Source: Apostichopus japonicus
Taxonomy: Eukaryota > Echinodermata > Holothuroidea > Aspidochirotida > Stichopodidae
Reading direction: 5' to 3'
DNA length: 64,000 nucleotides
Assembly (NCBI RefSeq): GCF_037975245.1
Contig: NC_092576.1
Coordinates: forward strand, 40,056,111-40,120,110
Positions 1 through 10,759 of this stretch are shown here, piece after piece. Under the pieces are notes generated by a model. It saw only the letters and a list, made by a program, of their open reading frames with translations. It had not been told where the DNA came from and did no database searches. Numbering within the stretch: the stretch's first letter is position 1; each line of letters starts with the position of its first letter. Both the position numbers and the translations under genes were made by a program.

Positions 1-49
1 AAAGCCGCTCGACCTAAACCGAGCCCGGACAACGGCCACACAGTCAGGT

Positions 50-494
50 TCAGTGACCGTAGGTGAGGTAGACTGACTCAGTCCCGCCCAAGCTCACTAA
101 GTGGGGTGAGTCTGGAAGACTGCGTGGGGTTCCTGCTAGAAGATCTTGAGGATTGGGAACCACGGTCTGCTCGGCCAGTAGGGCGCAATTAGTAGTAGTA
201 TTGTCCGGGATAGGTTCAGTTTGAGCAGCACTTTGTGTATGAGGCAGAGAGGGAGACATGCGCCTCCATCCCCTCACAGCTGATCAAGAACTCGTCCGAC
301 GCCCACCCTCCGGGGTGGAAGGTCCGTGTGCAAACAACTGAGAGTTTGGCGTTGGTTGCCGAAGTGAACAAGTCAATGTTTGGGGTTCCGAACAGGCGGA
401 ACAAGTTCCGGCAGGTGACTACCTGTAGGGACCAATCCGTTTGGGCCTGGGCCCCCTGGATAGGGTGTCTGCCGTTACGTTCTCCCTCCCACAT
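50..494 (-). pseudogene. DIRS-type RNase H distal region, broken
   Basis: Two overlapping frames (494-216, then 277-50) resemble the segment that follows RNase H in DIRS polyproteins. The first has a serine-leucine segment before an LFRLFGTP stretch, PNIDLFTS, then a cysteine/tryptophan-containing stretch. The second continues with residues like the usual 'WxxQxWFPxLLxL' region, here seen as LLAEQTVVPNPQDLL. The same landmarks recur in the plus-strand copy at 27540-27995, which supports the assignment. A frameshift lies between the two parts. This part would remove the RNA strand after cDNA synthesis in an intact element; here it is non-functional. Confidence 0.65.
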
Positions 495-734
495 TGTGCG
501 AGGCTCTTAGAGAGATGTTTTTGCCACGGCATGGGAGCAGAAGGTCCCACGTCGCGTCACACAGTGCTCGGGACTTTCTGTTGACGTGGGCCACTACCGT
601 AGGTGACACTCAAAGTAGCGGAGGGCTCTAGATTGTGCCTCCATCTCGAGCGCGTTGATAGATATGGATTATAGATTTTTGCTCTCGAAAGGAGCGTCAC
701 TGGACCCAGTTCTCCTTTGCCGTGATAAATCCGT

Positions 735-1466
735 TCAGGGGAACCCGCGTGTCGAGTATGTCCTGCTACAGATCGTAGTGCTCGAATAGGTGAACCTGGA
801 GGGGCGCATTCTGAGGCGGCAGAATGGTACTACGTCCACAAAGCTTGCCATGAGGCCCAGGGTTCTCATCCAACGCCTGGCCGGGGAGGACCGCCTATTG
901 AGCAGGCGGCGGACTGTTTGTTGGGTGTTGGTGACCCGCTCTGAGGACGGTCTCGCCCAACCGGTGTGAAAGTCTAAAATCGCACCCAGGAACTGAATGG
1001 ATTGGGTCGGGATGAGCTGTGATTTCTCCCTGTTGATAACCCAACCTAGATTGAAAAGAGCCTCTTGGTGCGTAAGCGTAAGCGTAAGGGACACTACGCT
1101 TCGGCGTGGGTCTGCGACCGCCGCGCCCGCTACTCTTGTGAAGACGCGCGGTGAGGTTGAGAGGCCGAAGGGTAGGGACACGAAATTGTACTAACTTTCT
1201 TTGCATGATTACGCTAGAAATCTTTGTGAAGTGTTTTCGACGGGAATGTAGAAATTTGCGTCTTTGAGGTTGACGGATGACGCCCACATGCCCTTCGCGA
1301 GGTTTGGGATAACTATCGCGAGAGTCTCCATGCGGAAATGAGTCGGCCGGACGAAGCCCTTGTTCAACGGTTTTAGGTTAATAATTGGTCGCCAAGACCC
1401 GTCCTTTTTTGGCGTTAGGAAGAAGGACGAGCTGAAGAGTGATCCCTCTCCTTCCGTCTCCTCCAC
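735..1466 (-). pseudogene. DIRS-type reverse transcriptase, frameshifted, catalytic loop missing
   Basis: The 1466-1209 frame starts the fingers/palm (FLTPKKDGSWRPIINLKPLN, then FRMETL and NLKDANFYIPV, the usual DLKDAYFHIPI). The 1181-735 frame carries LPFGLSTSPRVFTRV, a short threonine-rich stretch, then NLGWVINREKS, FLGAILDF and a VDVVPFCRLRMRP motif that in the family leads to RNase H. The YxDD polymerase motif expected between RVFTRV and the NLGWVIN block is absent, so a short deletion or scrambling has removed the active site. The two frames are separated by a shift near 1181-1209. Family assignment is strong; the enzyme is dead. Confidence 0.85.
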
Positions 1467-1955
1467 TATTGCCTTCTTTGTCAGTAGCGAACGGAGCTCG
1501 CTTTCGAAGGCGAATCTCTGGCCCGCTCGGTGGGTATTGCGTTGTTATTTCTGTGGTAGGGTGGGCACCCCTAGGGCCATGGGGCCCTGAACGACGATCT
1601 ATGTGGTTGGTCGCCTGGCGCGGTGGTGGTCTCTCGTTACGCGAGAGTCGTCCGTACCTCTGCCCCCGATTTGCGCTGGCCTTCCGCCCCTGTAAGTCTT
1701 GAAGGCGTTGCCGCTGCCCGTTTCCAGTAAGCGGGTCGTTGCGCTCTAGCCCTTGGTTGTCTTGTTTTTTTCTGGGCGTCAGTAAGTGCGTGATTGCCTA
1801 TCGGCCATGCGAGTATATGGGCGGGAGAAGCCCGACTTTGTTAGTGTTTCTCGTCAGTCCAGTTCGTGTATGAACGTATCAATAAACTGGACGTTGAATA
1901 GGTCCTCTATCCGGATCGGGAGGGTCGCCAGTCTCTCTTTCGGTTCCCCCGCTGG

Positions 1956-3101
1956 CTAGCCTACTGCTGCCAGTACGTTGCATCGGAAGGATTTGCCCGA
2001 CAGGGTCGCGCTTCTCGCGAACTGGTCGTAGACCAGTCTGGCTAACGGTCCCAGAAGCCACTTAATTTGTACGGCTTCGCGGTCTGGGATCTGGTCAGGG
2101 TCTTCTGGCAGCTGCTGGTGGTGTCGCATGAGGACTTCCGCTGCCAGAACGAATGCTGATGCGAATTTCATCCCAACTCTGGATGACTGGTCAAGTTTGA
2201 ATAGGGTAGATTCGGGTCGCTTACGGTGTGGATCTTTAGAGTTCCCACCCGTCAAACCTTGTTCCGCCTGAAGGCGGTCCATCAAGTCCCGAGGGACCGT
2301 AAGAGGGCGGAAGAAATTCTTACAAGTCTCCTCAGACACTCGGAGTATTCTGTCCTGCTTTGCAGGGAAGACTGTCCCCTTACGTTGTTTCTGTAGGACC
2401 TCCACCCGTTCAAAACAGAGTGGGTACACATGGATGAAGGTGGAATCGTCCTCTGGCGTTTCGTTGCTCGAACGTAGCTTGGACGATGACTTTGGGGCTG
2501 AGGACCCGTGTTGCCGGCGGGATGTCGGCCACTATTGACCCTACCCGTTCTGGGACAGGTTGTGCCGTCGCGGGGGTTAGGTGTTGGACCAGCGGCGATA
2601 GTACCGATGTGAGCTGTGAGGGCAGCCAAGCACAATTGGAGGAAGGAGGTCCTGTAGGCGGGGCGGTGCCTCCGCAGACCTACGAAGTTTTTGCTCCGCG
2701 TGTAGCGATCGGGATTTTTTCCTAAAACCTGTGTCTTTGTCTGCCGAAGATTCGTCGGGGATTGGTGAAGGACGACACACCGGCGAGCGGCTATGTGTCC
2801 CAGGATCCTTTGGAACAGACGCAGACCTGTGTGTCTGGTCTTTCGGGTCGGAGGGCAACCGAACTGGCTTTCCGTGCCTTCCCTTTGGCTCTGTTATAGG
2901 TCTTGGACTTGACCTTAGTCTTAGGGCTCGAGTTATTCCCCGTTCTCGGAGCTTTTGTCCGCAGGGTTCGCGGCGTGTCATCCGAAGGTTTTTTGTGGAC
3001 CGTGGAATGCGGAGCAGGCTGGTCTGGCTCCGGAATAGGCGACGTGGATACAATGTGGTGCAGTTGGAGCTGAAGCCGTTGCCGTTTAGCTTCCTTTCCA
3101 A
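1956..3101 (-). pseudogene. DIRS-type gag-like ORF, broken into two frames
   Basis: Upstream (in the minus direction) of the RT are two overlapping frames: 3101-2577, rich in R, K, P and S, and 2429-1956, which contains AAEVLMRHHQQLPEDPD and ends in a helical stretch. The ILLSHHQLLPEEDN motif at the start of the plus-strand relic at 25069 is clearly related to the second frame, so both are gag-type proteins of the same element class. The protein would package element RNA; no catalytic motif is expected. The frame break lies in 2429-2577. Confidence 0.6.
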
Positions 3102-4119
3102 TCAGCCTGCATAAAAGTTACACAGAGATGGAACATGCTTTCCGCCGAGTGCAAGATCTGCACTGCGGGCATAGTGCATGCTCGTTCCAGGCGCGCCCAG
3201 TGCGAAAGTGCGAGCACGTTGCACATTTTATGGTGACTCTCCCGTCCTTAGAAATCCTCATTCCTAAAGGAGGAGGATAAGTCGGGAGAAAAAAGTAACT
3301 GAAAATCCGCGAAAAAAAAGACGCGGTTCGAAACAAAAAGTCCTACACAAGTATTTCTGGGTAAACAGAGCTATGCAAGTTCGTGAAGGCCTAGCATCCA
3401 CAAGAGGAACTCCCGGGTGGCCAAAAAAAGCCCCCAAACGATAATGTGAACACGGGAGAGAAAGACCTAAACAGGTAGTTATCTGAAAAAAATAACGTGA
3501 ACAGGTCTTAACGGTAAAACACGTAAGTGAAATTTACAGTGTCTCGCACTACTAATACACGTGTGAGGTACCGTAAAGCAAAAGGAGGTGATTTCCTAAT
3601 TGCTAAAAGAGGCAGAAAACTGCCGAAAAATGGAAACTTAGCAGAAACTTGAAGAATCCTGTCGTAAACTATGTGAAGAACCTTCGTCGGTCGTAAGTAG
3701 CAGAATTCCAGCAAGAAAGCGTCAGTTTGGTGTAAGTGAGAACGGAATCGTTAAAACACGCGTTTTCCTTCGGAATGGTAAATTCGGAAGGAAGGGAGAG
3801 TGCGCGGTGACCTGTGGGAGAGGTCACCGTGGGCGCACTGCTAATATTATACCAGTGGCGTCTAGGTAGACTAAGAATGTGCGTTAGTGTTGTAGGAGAC
3901 AGGTAAGAGAGGAGTGAATAAATACATTCATTAATCCAGCCTTTGTACAACGATCGAAGGAACTCTTTCGCTATTCATTTGATGTACTTCTGGATGAATG
4001 CTTGTGATATTCCTACATGGCATCACAGAGGAACGACTGTGTTATTTATCCCTAGTACAACTGATGAAAGCGTGCGATATGAAATGGTTTCTGCTAATTA
4101 AGTGACGCATGCGATATTA
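3102..4119. other. No gene recognised
   Basis: AT-rich sequence with short unconvincing ORFs on the minus strand (3508-3714, 3669-3950). It may contain the 5' terminal repeat of the DIRS copy, but no inverted or direct terminal repeat was identified by eye. Confidence 0.4.
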
Positions 4120-4450
4120 ATCTGTGTAGTTATCAGGGTGTCTATGTCTTGGGTCCAGTACACACATACATATGTTACAGCGCCTAAAGCAATATGTGTT
4201 AGAGCTACATCGTAACTGTAAATACATAAGGACATTTCGATGTGATTCCTCATCCATTTGTTCATTCTTCTGTACATATTATGTACACGTTATATACACT
4301 TGAATGAACAACGGAAAGCTGACTCGGGAATCAAAATCAATGATAATTGGTAAAGAAATCAATGACTAGAACGGAATTCTAACCAGACATATACTGACAG
4401 AGTTCTAGGCTTCTAACCGAGAGATTGAAACCACTCCTATCTTACCTGTT
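4120..4450 (+). repeat. Dispersed repeat, copy 1 (second copy at 24003-24320)
   Basis: Shared short blocks in the same order with 24003-24320 include ATACATATGTTA, ATCGTAACTGTAAATA, AACAACGGAAA, GGGAATCAAAAT and an AGAGTTCTAG/GAGCTCTGGG block. The last part, a short GAG-stem followed by CTxGTAAT(C)xAGAGAT in copy 2, resembles a tRNA anticodon arm. A SINE with a tRNA-related part is therefore possible. Confidence 0.6.
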
Positions 4451-5359
4451 CCCATACATATGTACTGTAACGCCGAACAAGTTATTTGTAGTTAAGTCTG
4501 AACGCAGAGTGTCGAAAAATGAACCAAAGAGTTCAAGTTAGTTCTTAAAACTTTGTTAAAAAAATCAATAATATATCTCATTAGATACTGTTGTGATTGT
4601 ATATCAATTAACCCTCCAAAGAAAGATGAAACACTTTAAAAATGAGTTAAATAATAGCAATAAACATTTGGGCAGAATGCATAGCTAAACTCATTTACAA
4701 CACTATTGGAAGAAAAGCAGACCACGACTCGCAATCTTTGCGACAATTCCTCGTAATCTGCGAGTGAACGATAAAGGCGCAATTCCTGTGTGCTGATCTG
4801 ATTATCGCATACTGCCAGCTGGGCTGTATGTCGCAACTTGAAAACCTTCCGCCTTAGCCTCAGGTTACTTTTTAGTACTTGTATGTCGATCTTTCCCAAA
4901 ATACCGAATTAAATTTTGAACTGAATACAATGTTTTAGCTTTGTAAATGTTATGGTAAAACAACAAGTAATTCTAACAAAACTTTCGTATTATCGATGGT
5001 CTCGATTGACTAAAAAATATGTTATTGTTGGTTAAGTTTACTTCACTGACATGGTCAATCAAATATTGCCAAAACTAACGGATTATTTGTAGCTTTTTCA
5101 GATTCCCAAATTATCTTGACGTTTACTTACAAATATATAAGGGAATTAAAGAGAAAGCCTTACCTTGGGGCAACGACATATGGTAGACTTTTAGGCGAAA
5201 ATTCTGCTACACTACCATCTCCTAAAAAAGCAAATGCTTCTACGCATTTACAGTATCAAAATGAGAATTACAGAAATTAACTTTCACTTACTAAATACTT
5301 TACTTTTCTCTTCAATTTTGACATCTTCAGTCGTCTTTCTGGTACTCTTCTCAAACTAT
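4451..5359. other. No gene recognised
   Basis: AT-rich. The minus ORF at 4636-4899 (87 aa) and the plus ORF at 5234-5464 show no recognisable domain. Confidence 0.4.
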
Positions 5360-6276
5360 ACGGTTGAAGGCTCCATCTTCTCACAGTGCTGTTTCCGTGG
5401 TAACCAGATACCGTTTGCCTTCGGTTATACGCACCACCTTCCACTCAAACGTTGTTCCGTCTGAAGGCAAAGACCTTGCTTTTTGCCTGACGTTTTGTTA
5501 CCTCCTTTTGGGTCTTCGTTTCTGGATAAGCAGAAAAAAACTAGGACGGAAGAGCCGCTGGTCGGGGGTACGTCTACCGAACGTTTCCCAGGGAATGCCT
5601 TTTGGGAACTAGTTTGTCTGGCTATAGGGTAGCACGATGGACTGCGGGGGTTCGGCGGCTGATTCAGTTGCGATACAGGGCTGCTGAAGAGGTCCTTGAG
5701 GACAGGGGCATAACTGAACGTCCTCTGTACTTTTGGAGGACAAGGCCTGGCTTCCAGCGACGCTCGTCCTTTCTGCTATCTTGGTGTCCTTGTTTTTCTC
5801 TGCTCAGGTGGTCACTTCCACTAAATGCTCCTTTTGTTTTGTTCTTGATGTGCTTTACCAGGTCATTCTTCCGGTCTGTCCGATAGGAACACTCACTGCA
5901 GCTTTGTCGTTTGCTTTTCTTGGAGTGTTTCTGTTCTAGGTGTTGTTTTAGATCCTTAGGTTTTTCATTCTCTCCTTGCAGCCCTGGTACCTGCATTCCC
6001 TGCATGCCCCCATCTCTTTTTCGGTCCACTAAGGGGATTATATTTTCTCTGGCATAACTGCAAGCCTTTATACAAATAAAGCAAAATACATAACTTTGAC
6101 TGATGTCTTTCGTCACTCTTTTCGATCACCACGTATGGGCCTTCCCAGCATCGTTGTAAATTCGAAATCAGACCTCGCCGCCTCTTTGGTACATACGGCA
6201 TCATTGTATCTTCTTTTTTGAATCCACTCTCGACAGCTGTTAGGTCGAAATGTTTCTCTTGTCTGTCGTCTATCAC
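5360..6276 (-). pseudogene. Ty3/Gypsy polyprotein C-terminus with GPY-type module and zinc-finger-like tail
   Basis: The 6276-5965 frame holds the integrase C-terminal module: FKKEDTMMPYVPKRRRG, then LQRCWEGPYVVIEK, which matches the GPY/F region. The 6116-5664 frame follows with two histidine/cysteine segments, EQKHSKKSKRQ and CSECSYRTDRKNDLVKH, the second spaced like a C2H2 finger. A further minus-strand stretch toward 5360 (WKVVRITEGKRYLV) may be the last part of the polyprotein. Frames shift between these parts, so the copy is inactive. The GPY module in live elements helps integrase bind chromatin or DNA; a finger-bearing tail after it is known from some invertebrate Gypsy elements. Confidence 0.7.
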
Positions 6277-6688
6277 CTTTATTATTTTTTATCTCGTGCA
6301 CGTGATGAAGCATTTCTTCTAGTTCTTGGACGTATACTTCTTTTTGCATGTGCTTCTTGGGTCCTCTGTCGAATATCAAATCAACTGGCAGGTCTATATC
6401 TCGACCCAGCATCATTTCAACATAGAAAATCCCGGTCGAGTCATGTACCGACAAACGGTAGGCTATCTTGACCAACGGAAGACACTTCTCCCAAATCCTT
6501 TGCCCTGCATGTACAACTTTATATAACATCTCTTCCATGGTTTTATTGAACCTCACTGCAGTTCCGTCAATCAATGGGTGGTACGGTGTTTTCTTGGTTT
6601 TCTCTATCCCAAGCAGCTTAAACAGTTTGCAAAACAGGTGTGGTTCGAAGTTGCTGCCCTTTTCTGTATGGAAAGCTAAAACGAACAT
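6113..6688 (-). pseudogene. Ty3/Gypsy integrase catalytic core, second half
   Basis: 191-aa frame with the classic run GSNFEPHLFCKLFKLLGIEK, TPYHPLIDGTAVRFNKT (family: TPYHPQxDGxxERFNRT), then LPLVKIAYRLSVHDSTG and DLPVDLIF. In intact integrases the second catalytic aspartate is in HTDxG; here the residue is glutamate (HTEKG). The third catalytic residue, the E of DGxxERFN, is replaced (DGTAVRFN). Both changes argue for a long-dead copy. It continues downstream into the GPY-type module and upstream, after a repeat block, into the first half of the core at 7190-7375. Confidence 0.85.
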
Positions 6689-6689
6689 T

Positions 6690-7180
6690 ATTCAGTAACT
6701 TTTTATGCAGCATTTACTCCTTCTACAGTGGTAAATGTTGGGTCACAAAAAAATATTAACAGGTATTATACAAAGTTCCTTTTACGCAACAAAATGAGCA
6801 AAGCTTGAATTTGTATTGAGCAGTCTGTCAGCTGTCAAAGAAAAGTCGCCATATCGGAAAACAATTATATTGTATATACTATGCAGTTTGTACTGTCGCA
6901 TAATGACTCCAAGAAAAATCGTAGTCATTATTAAAAAAAAACAAACTAATTTGCGACAATGTTCATATCAAATAATGACTAGATTAAATCTAACTCAATA
7001 TGTGGCAGTCTTTACTGCAGCATAACGACCTAAGTTAACATACTCGTTATTTGGCAGCATTCACTGCAGCAGAATGACTTAAGACACTCGTCAAACTGAA
7101 TAATGTCCGTTTTTGCGTCCCATAGTTCTACGTGGACCAGTCCCGGGACGCCAAAGTTGCTAAGTTAACATACTCCGAAA
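6690..7180. repeat. Diverged short tandem repeat splitting the Gypsy integrase core
   Basis: Related blocks recur: GGCAGTCTTTACTGCAGCAT near 6995, GGCAGCATTCACTGCAGCAG near 7050, GCAGTTTGTACTGTCGCATA near 6882 and GCAGCATTTACTCCTTCTAC near 6707. AAGTTAACATACTC occurs twice (about 7033 and 7160). It lies between two halves of the same integrase, so it is either an insertion or a local expansion. Confidence 0.5.
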
Positions 7181-7189
7181 CAAGTAAGT

Positions 7190-7375
7190 CAGCAATGGAT
7201 TCAACGATTTCCTTAAAGGATTAGCCTCTACCTACTTAGTGAAGTAATCCGCAACAATCATGATTATATGTTCCCTTTTCGGTGATAGGTAGGGGTCCTA
7301 AGATATGTATTGCTATTCGTTCAAGAGGGGCATCAACTTGATACAACTCTAACTTGGCACGTGTCTTCCTTTTCG
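7190..7375 (-). pseudogene. Ty3/Gypsy integrase, start of catalytic core
   Basis: The minus-strand frame reads LERIAIHILGPLPITEKG, then after a one-base shift IMIVADYFTK, then a stop where the family has W. In the family this is 'xRVAxDIxGPLPxTxxGN..ILVVxDYFTKW', in which the first catalytic D follows A/V. Here that D is H (AIHILGP). It is the upstream half of the 6113-6688 core, in the same strand order. Confidence 0.75.
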
Positions 7376-7399
7376 CCATTTTTCTCGAGCAACATCATT

Positions 7400-7765
7400 C
7401 ACAGTCTTTGCGCCATCTCTCCACAGACCGACGCCAAGAATGCCAATAGCATCTTTCTTGAAAGACTCGAGCAAATATTCAGATCGCTTAAAGCAGCACA
7501 TGGTAAACTACGTCCAGCAATAACTAGGCCGTCAAGTCACATCAGCCAGTTAGACAATAGTCTACAAACGTGTACACATGTGTGGGTTCGCACCGACGCA
7601 TTTCGCAAGGCGCTACAGTCCCCGTACAAAGGACCATATCGTGTAATTAGCAGAGGCGATACGTTGTCAAGTTAGATTACATCACCAGAAAATAAATTGT
7701 TAGTATAGATTGCTTGAAGGTAGCATACATAGACAATGATTTCAGTAACGAACTACTACCAGATT
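7400..7765 (+). pseudogene. Second Gypsy-like integrase C-terminal tail, opposite strand
   Basis: The plus-strand frame has LKAAHGKLRPAITRP, LQTCTHVWVRTDAFRKALQ and SPYKGPYRVISRGD, the usual 'xCTHVFVRxDxxRxxLQPPYxGPYxVLxR' region of Gypsy-type integrases. After a frame change and a stop, IVSIDCLKVAYID near 7705-7740 matches the family's VSIDRLKPAY end. It meets the minus-strand Gypsy fragment head to head at about 7390, so two separate insertions were joined here. Confidence 0.75.
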
Positions 7766-8899
7766 AGTCTTCACGACCTAGTGAGCCACCTTCTAGGAAG
7801 CCACTATCTAGTAAGCCTCCAGTACGTTTATTGCCTACGCATATATTTCGTTAACAGATTAATATTTCTTCTCCATCTCAAGTTAATAGACCAGATAGAG
7901 AAACTCGTAGTGGCCGACATCTTCATTGGCCCAGCAGATACATCCATGTATCTAGTAGCTAGTAATTTCAACAACGCAGTCCTAATCGATTGCCTTCGAT
8001 TTTATTAATAGCAAAATGGGGGGGGGGGGGAGCTAGATGTAGTGACACTTAATACATTGCACTGAAAGCTGGCCTAAAGAGTATTCCCTCTCGCAAAGTG
8101 GAACAGCTTACGTAATTTGTTGACAAACATTATATTGCCCAACTTTCTTGTTAATCTTTGCTTCCAGAATCAAACAAGCGTGGCCTTATTGTATAAGATA
8201 AAATAGGACAGGTGTTAAACGAGAGACAGTTTTCTAATAAACGTTCAAGTGTACAGCTACATTGTTTGTAGTAACTTCGTTCAGTGAATTAGTCAAGGAA
8301 GGTTGTTTGTTAGTCATAGTATTACTTTAGTAGGAAATCACTACTATTTATATAACATCACCTACACGACAGTGGTAGCTGGCTATTAAAGGCTAGTTCA
8401 GTGCATAGTGTCCGCGATATTTGGATATTCATCGGTAATCCACCGAACAATTATGTGTGGGATGTAGCACTACATTCCACCAATTACTATATATTATCAT
8501 CATATTACCATACCATATATACATGACTTAATATCTTCTCTCCATGATCAAACCATTTTCTCCAAAATTGGCCTTAATAATCGCCCTGGTAACGGACCCA
8601 AACGGACACGAAAGAAAACTAAATATTAAAAACATTACAAATTTGGCTGAACTATAGACTCTTACTGCAAATCAAATATCGATAGCTGAATTTTATGATT
8701 CGATTGCTGTGTTTTTAAACTTTGTTCATATCTCATTTTCGTTTCTATGTACTTACCAAAAGATATTTCCCGTTTCTTTTCATTTCCTCGCAAATCCTAT
8801 ACATTTTTTTAAACTGACACTCCCTGTTGGGTATATGTACTATTGGTAAAAGGCATGGTGCGGCAATGTAACCGTAAAGATATAAAACTTCTACAACCA
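7766..8899. other. No gene recognised
   Basis: AT-rich, with a 12-14 base G tract near 8018. The plus ORF at 7736-8008 starts inside the Gypsy tail and has no domain of its own. Confidence 0.4.
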
Positions 8900-9310
8900 T
8901 AATCACTGATACGGATGCTGATATTAATACCTCTAACTGTAAATATTATACTGACACAACAAATTTCCGAATTTGTTCCAACAATATCTCTATTCTTCAT
9001 ATAAATAATAGAAGCATCATGAACAATTGGGATCCTTTTATATGTTTCTTACAATCTATTGACAATTATAAACTTACTTTCCTAGCAGTAACTGAAACTT
9101 AGTTCAATGATTATTGCCCCATTGACTTACTACAAATAGATGGTTATCAACTTATAAATATTAATAGAAATAACAGAAGAGGCGGCGGTGTTGCAAATTA
9201 AGCTAAAGAAAATGTTGTCATTAAAGTAAGACACGATTTAATCCATCACTTTAACGACATTTCAAAAACAATTTTTATTGGAATTAAAAATGTAAAAATC
9301 CGTGTGTCAA
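8900..9310 (+). pseudogene. Non-LTR retrotransposon (LINE) endonuclease fragment
   Basis: Reading plus from about 8925 gives NNISILHINNRSIMNNWD (family: LSILHLNIRSLxNKFD), then LTFLAVTET, a stop where W is expected, FNDYCP, and later NRNNRRGGGVAN. These are the N-terminal landmarks of the AP-endonuclease domain of CR1/jockey-like LINEs. Two stops interrupt it (TET-stop-FND and VAN-stop-AKE). The coding similarity ends close to 9300, where a minisatellite begins. Confidence 0.75.
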
Positions 9311-9329
9311 TGGAGTTTCACTTTAAGCG

Positions 9330-10620
9330 AAATCTACGAAATCCTTCCCGGGAATCACTGGCGTTGCACCATTGCGAAAGTGTCATAATCTCATGCGTCA
9401 CTGGCGTTACACTTCGTGTGTGAACTGCAAAATCCTTCCCATCACTTGCCTCAAACTCCTTGCGTAACCGGCATGAACTCTCCGTGCGTCACTGGAGTAA
9501 CACTTCCTGCGTAACCCGTGTAATATATCTGTGTTTTACTGACGTTACACTTCGTGCGTAACCAGCAAAATTTCCCCGTGCGTCACTGGCCTTAAACTAA
9601 TCGCACAATCGGCGTACACTCTCCGTGAGTCACTTTTATTATACTTCGTGCGCAACCAGCGAATTGTCCCGGTGCGTCACTGGCGTTACACTTCGTGTGT
9701 AACAAGCAAAACTATCCGTGAGTCACTTGCTTTGCATACCTGCGCAACCGGCGTAAACTCTCCGTGCGCCACTGTCGTTACACTTTCTGCGTAACCGGTA
9801 TATACTCTATGTATGCCGTGCATAACCGGTGAAAACTTTCCCATGCGTTGCTGCCTCTGTACTCCGTGCGCAACCGGCAAAAACTTCCTTGTGCGACACT
9901 GGCGTTACACTTATTGCGCTATATGCAAAACCCTTCCCGTGCGTCACTAGTGTTACACTTCGTGCGTACCGGCGAAATTTCTTAGTGCGTCACTGTCCTT
10001 ACTCTTGATGAATAACCGACGAACCTTACCAATGCGTCACTAGAGTTCCACATAGTGCGTAACCGACGTAAATCTCCGTCCGTCAATGGAGTTACACTTT
10101 GTGCAAAACCTGCGAGACTCCTTGCGAAACCGTCGTAATATCATGGTTCACTGGCGTTACGCTTCGTGCGTGACCGGCGAAATCTCTCCCGTGAGTCACT
10201 TGCCTCCTTGGGTAACCGACATACACTCTCCGTGCGTCCATGAAGTAACACTCCGTTCGTAACCAGCATAATCTCTATGTGTGTCAGACACGTTACATTT
10301 CGTGCATAATGGCGAAACCTTTCCCATCTCGCTGCTGGTCCTACACTCCCTTCTTAAACTTCATTGTGTGTCACTAGCGATACACTTCCTGCGTAACCCG
10401 TGTAATATATCTTCGTTTACTGTTGTTACACTTCGTGCGTAACCAGCAAAATTTCCCCTTGCGTCACTGGCCTTAAACTACTCGCACATCCGGCGTGAAC
10501 TCTATGTGCGTCACTGTTGTTATACTTCGTGTGTAACAAACGAAACTTTACCGTGCGTCACTTGCGTTACACTTCCTGCGTGACCGTTGTAAACCTTCCG
10601 TGCGTCAATTGGCGTTACGG
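9330..10620. repeat. GC-richer minisatellite, unit about 45-48 bp, roughly 27 copies
   Basis: Repeating blocks GTGCGTCACTGGCGTTACAC, TTCGTGCGTAACCGGCGAAA and (T)CTCCC alternate with much drift. It is more CpG-rich than the surrounding AT-rich DNA. A higher-order copy is visible: GTAACCCGTGTAATATATCT at 9511 and 10393 starts about 150 bases of closer similarity, an offset of about 882 bases. Short ORFs inside are artefacts of the repeat. Confidence 0.88.
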
Positions 10621-10740
10621 TTAAACTTCGTTATCTCACTCTATCAAACGGGAACGAAGAGCATATGATTGACCTGTCAACAAAACTTTTAAACAGTTTT
10701 GCCTAGCAGATTACCTCCTTGTCACACGGTAGTCAAACTG

Positions 10741-10759
10741 CCCCCCCCCCCCCCCCCCC
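10741..10759. repeat. Poly-C tract (19 C)
   Basis: Uninterrupted run of 19 C shortly after the minisatellite. Confidence 0.95.

Larger units (their letters stand above)
1..3101 (-). mobile_element. DIRS-like retrotransposon remnant (copy A), cut by the left window edge
   Basis: Minus-strand relics in the order gag-like, reverse transcriptase, RNase H-distal run from 3101 down to the left edge. The RT part carries DIRS-type signatures (TPKKDGSWRPI, LPFGLSTSPRVFT, FLGAILDF) and the distal part carries PNIDLFTS. DIRS elements insert with a tyrosine recombinase rather than a DDE integrase; that gene would lie beyond position 1 and is not seen. Frames shift several times, so the copy is dead. No terminal repeats were identified. 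Confidence 0.82.

Noticed and set aside
1360-1702. Plus-strand ORFs over the DIRS RT
   Set aside because: Antisense shadows of the minus-strand relic.
9330-10620. Regular spaced repeats, CRISPR-like at first sight
   Set aside because: The units are contiguous and drifted, without unique spacers, and the genome is eukaryotic.
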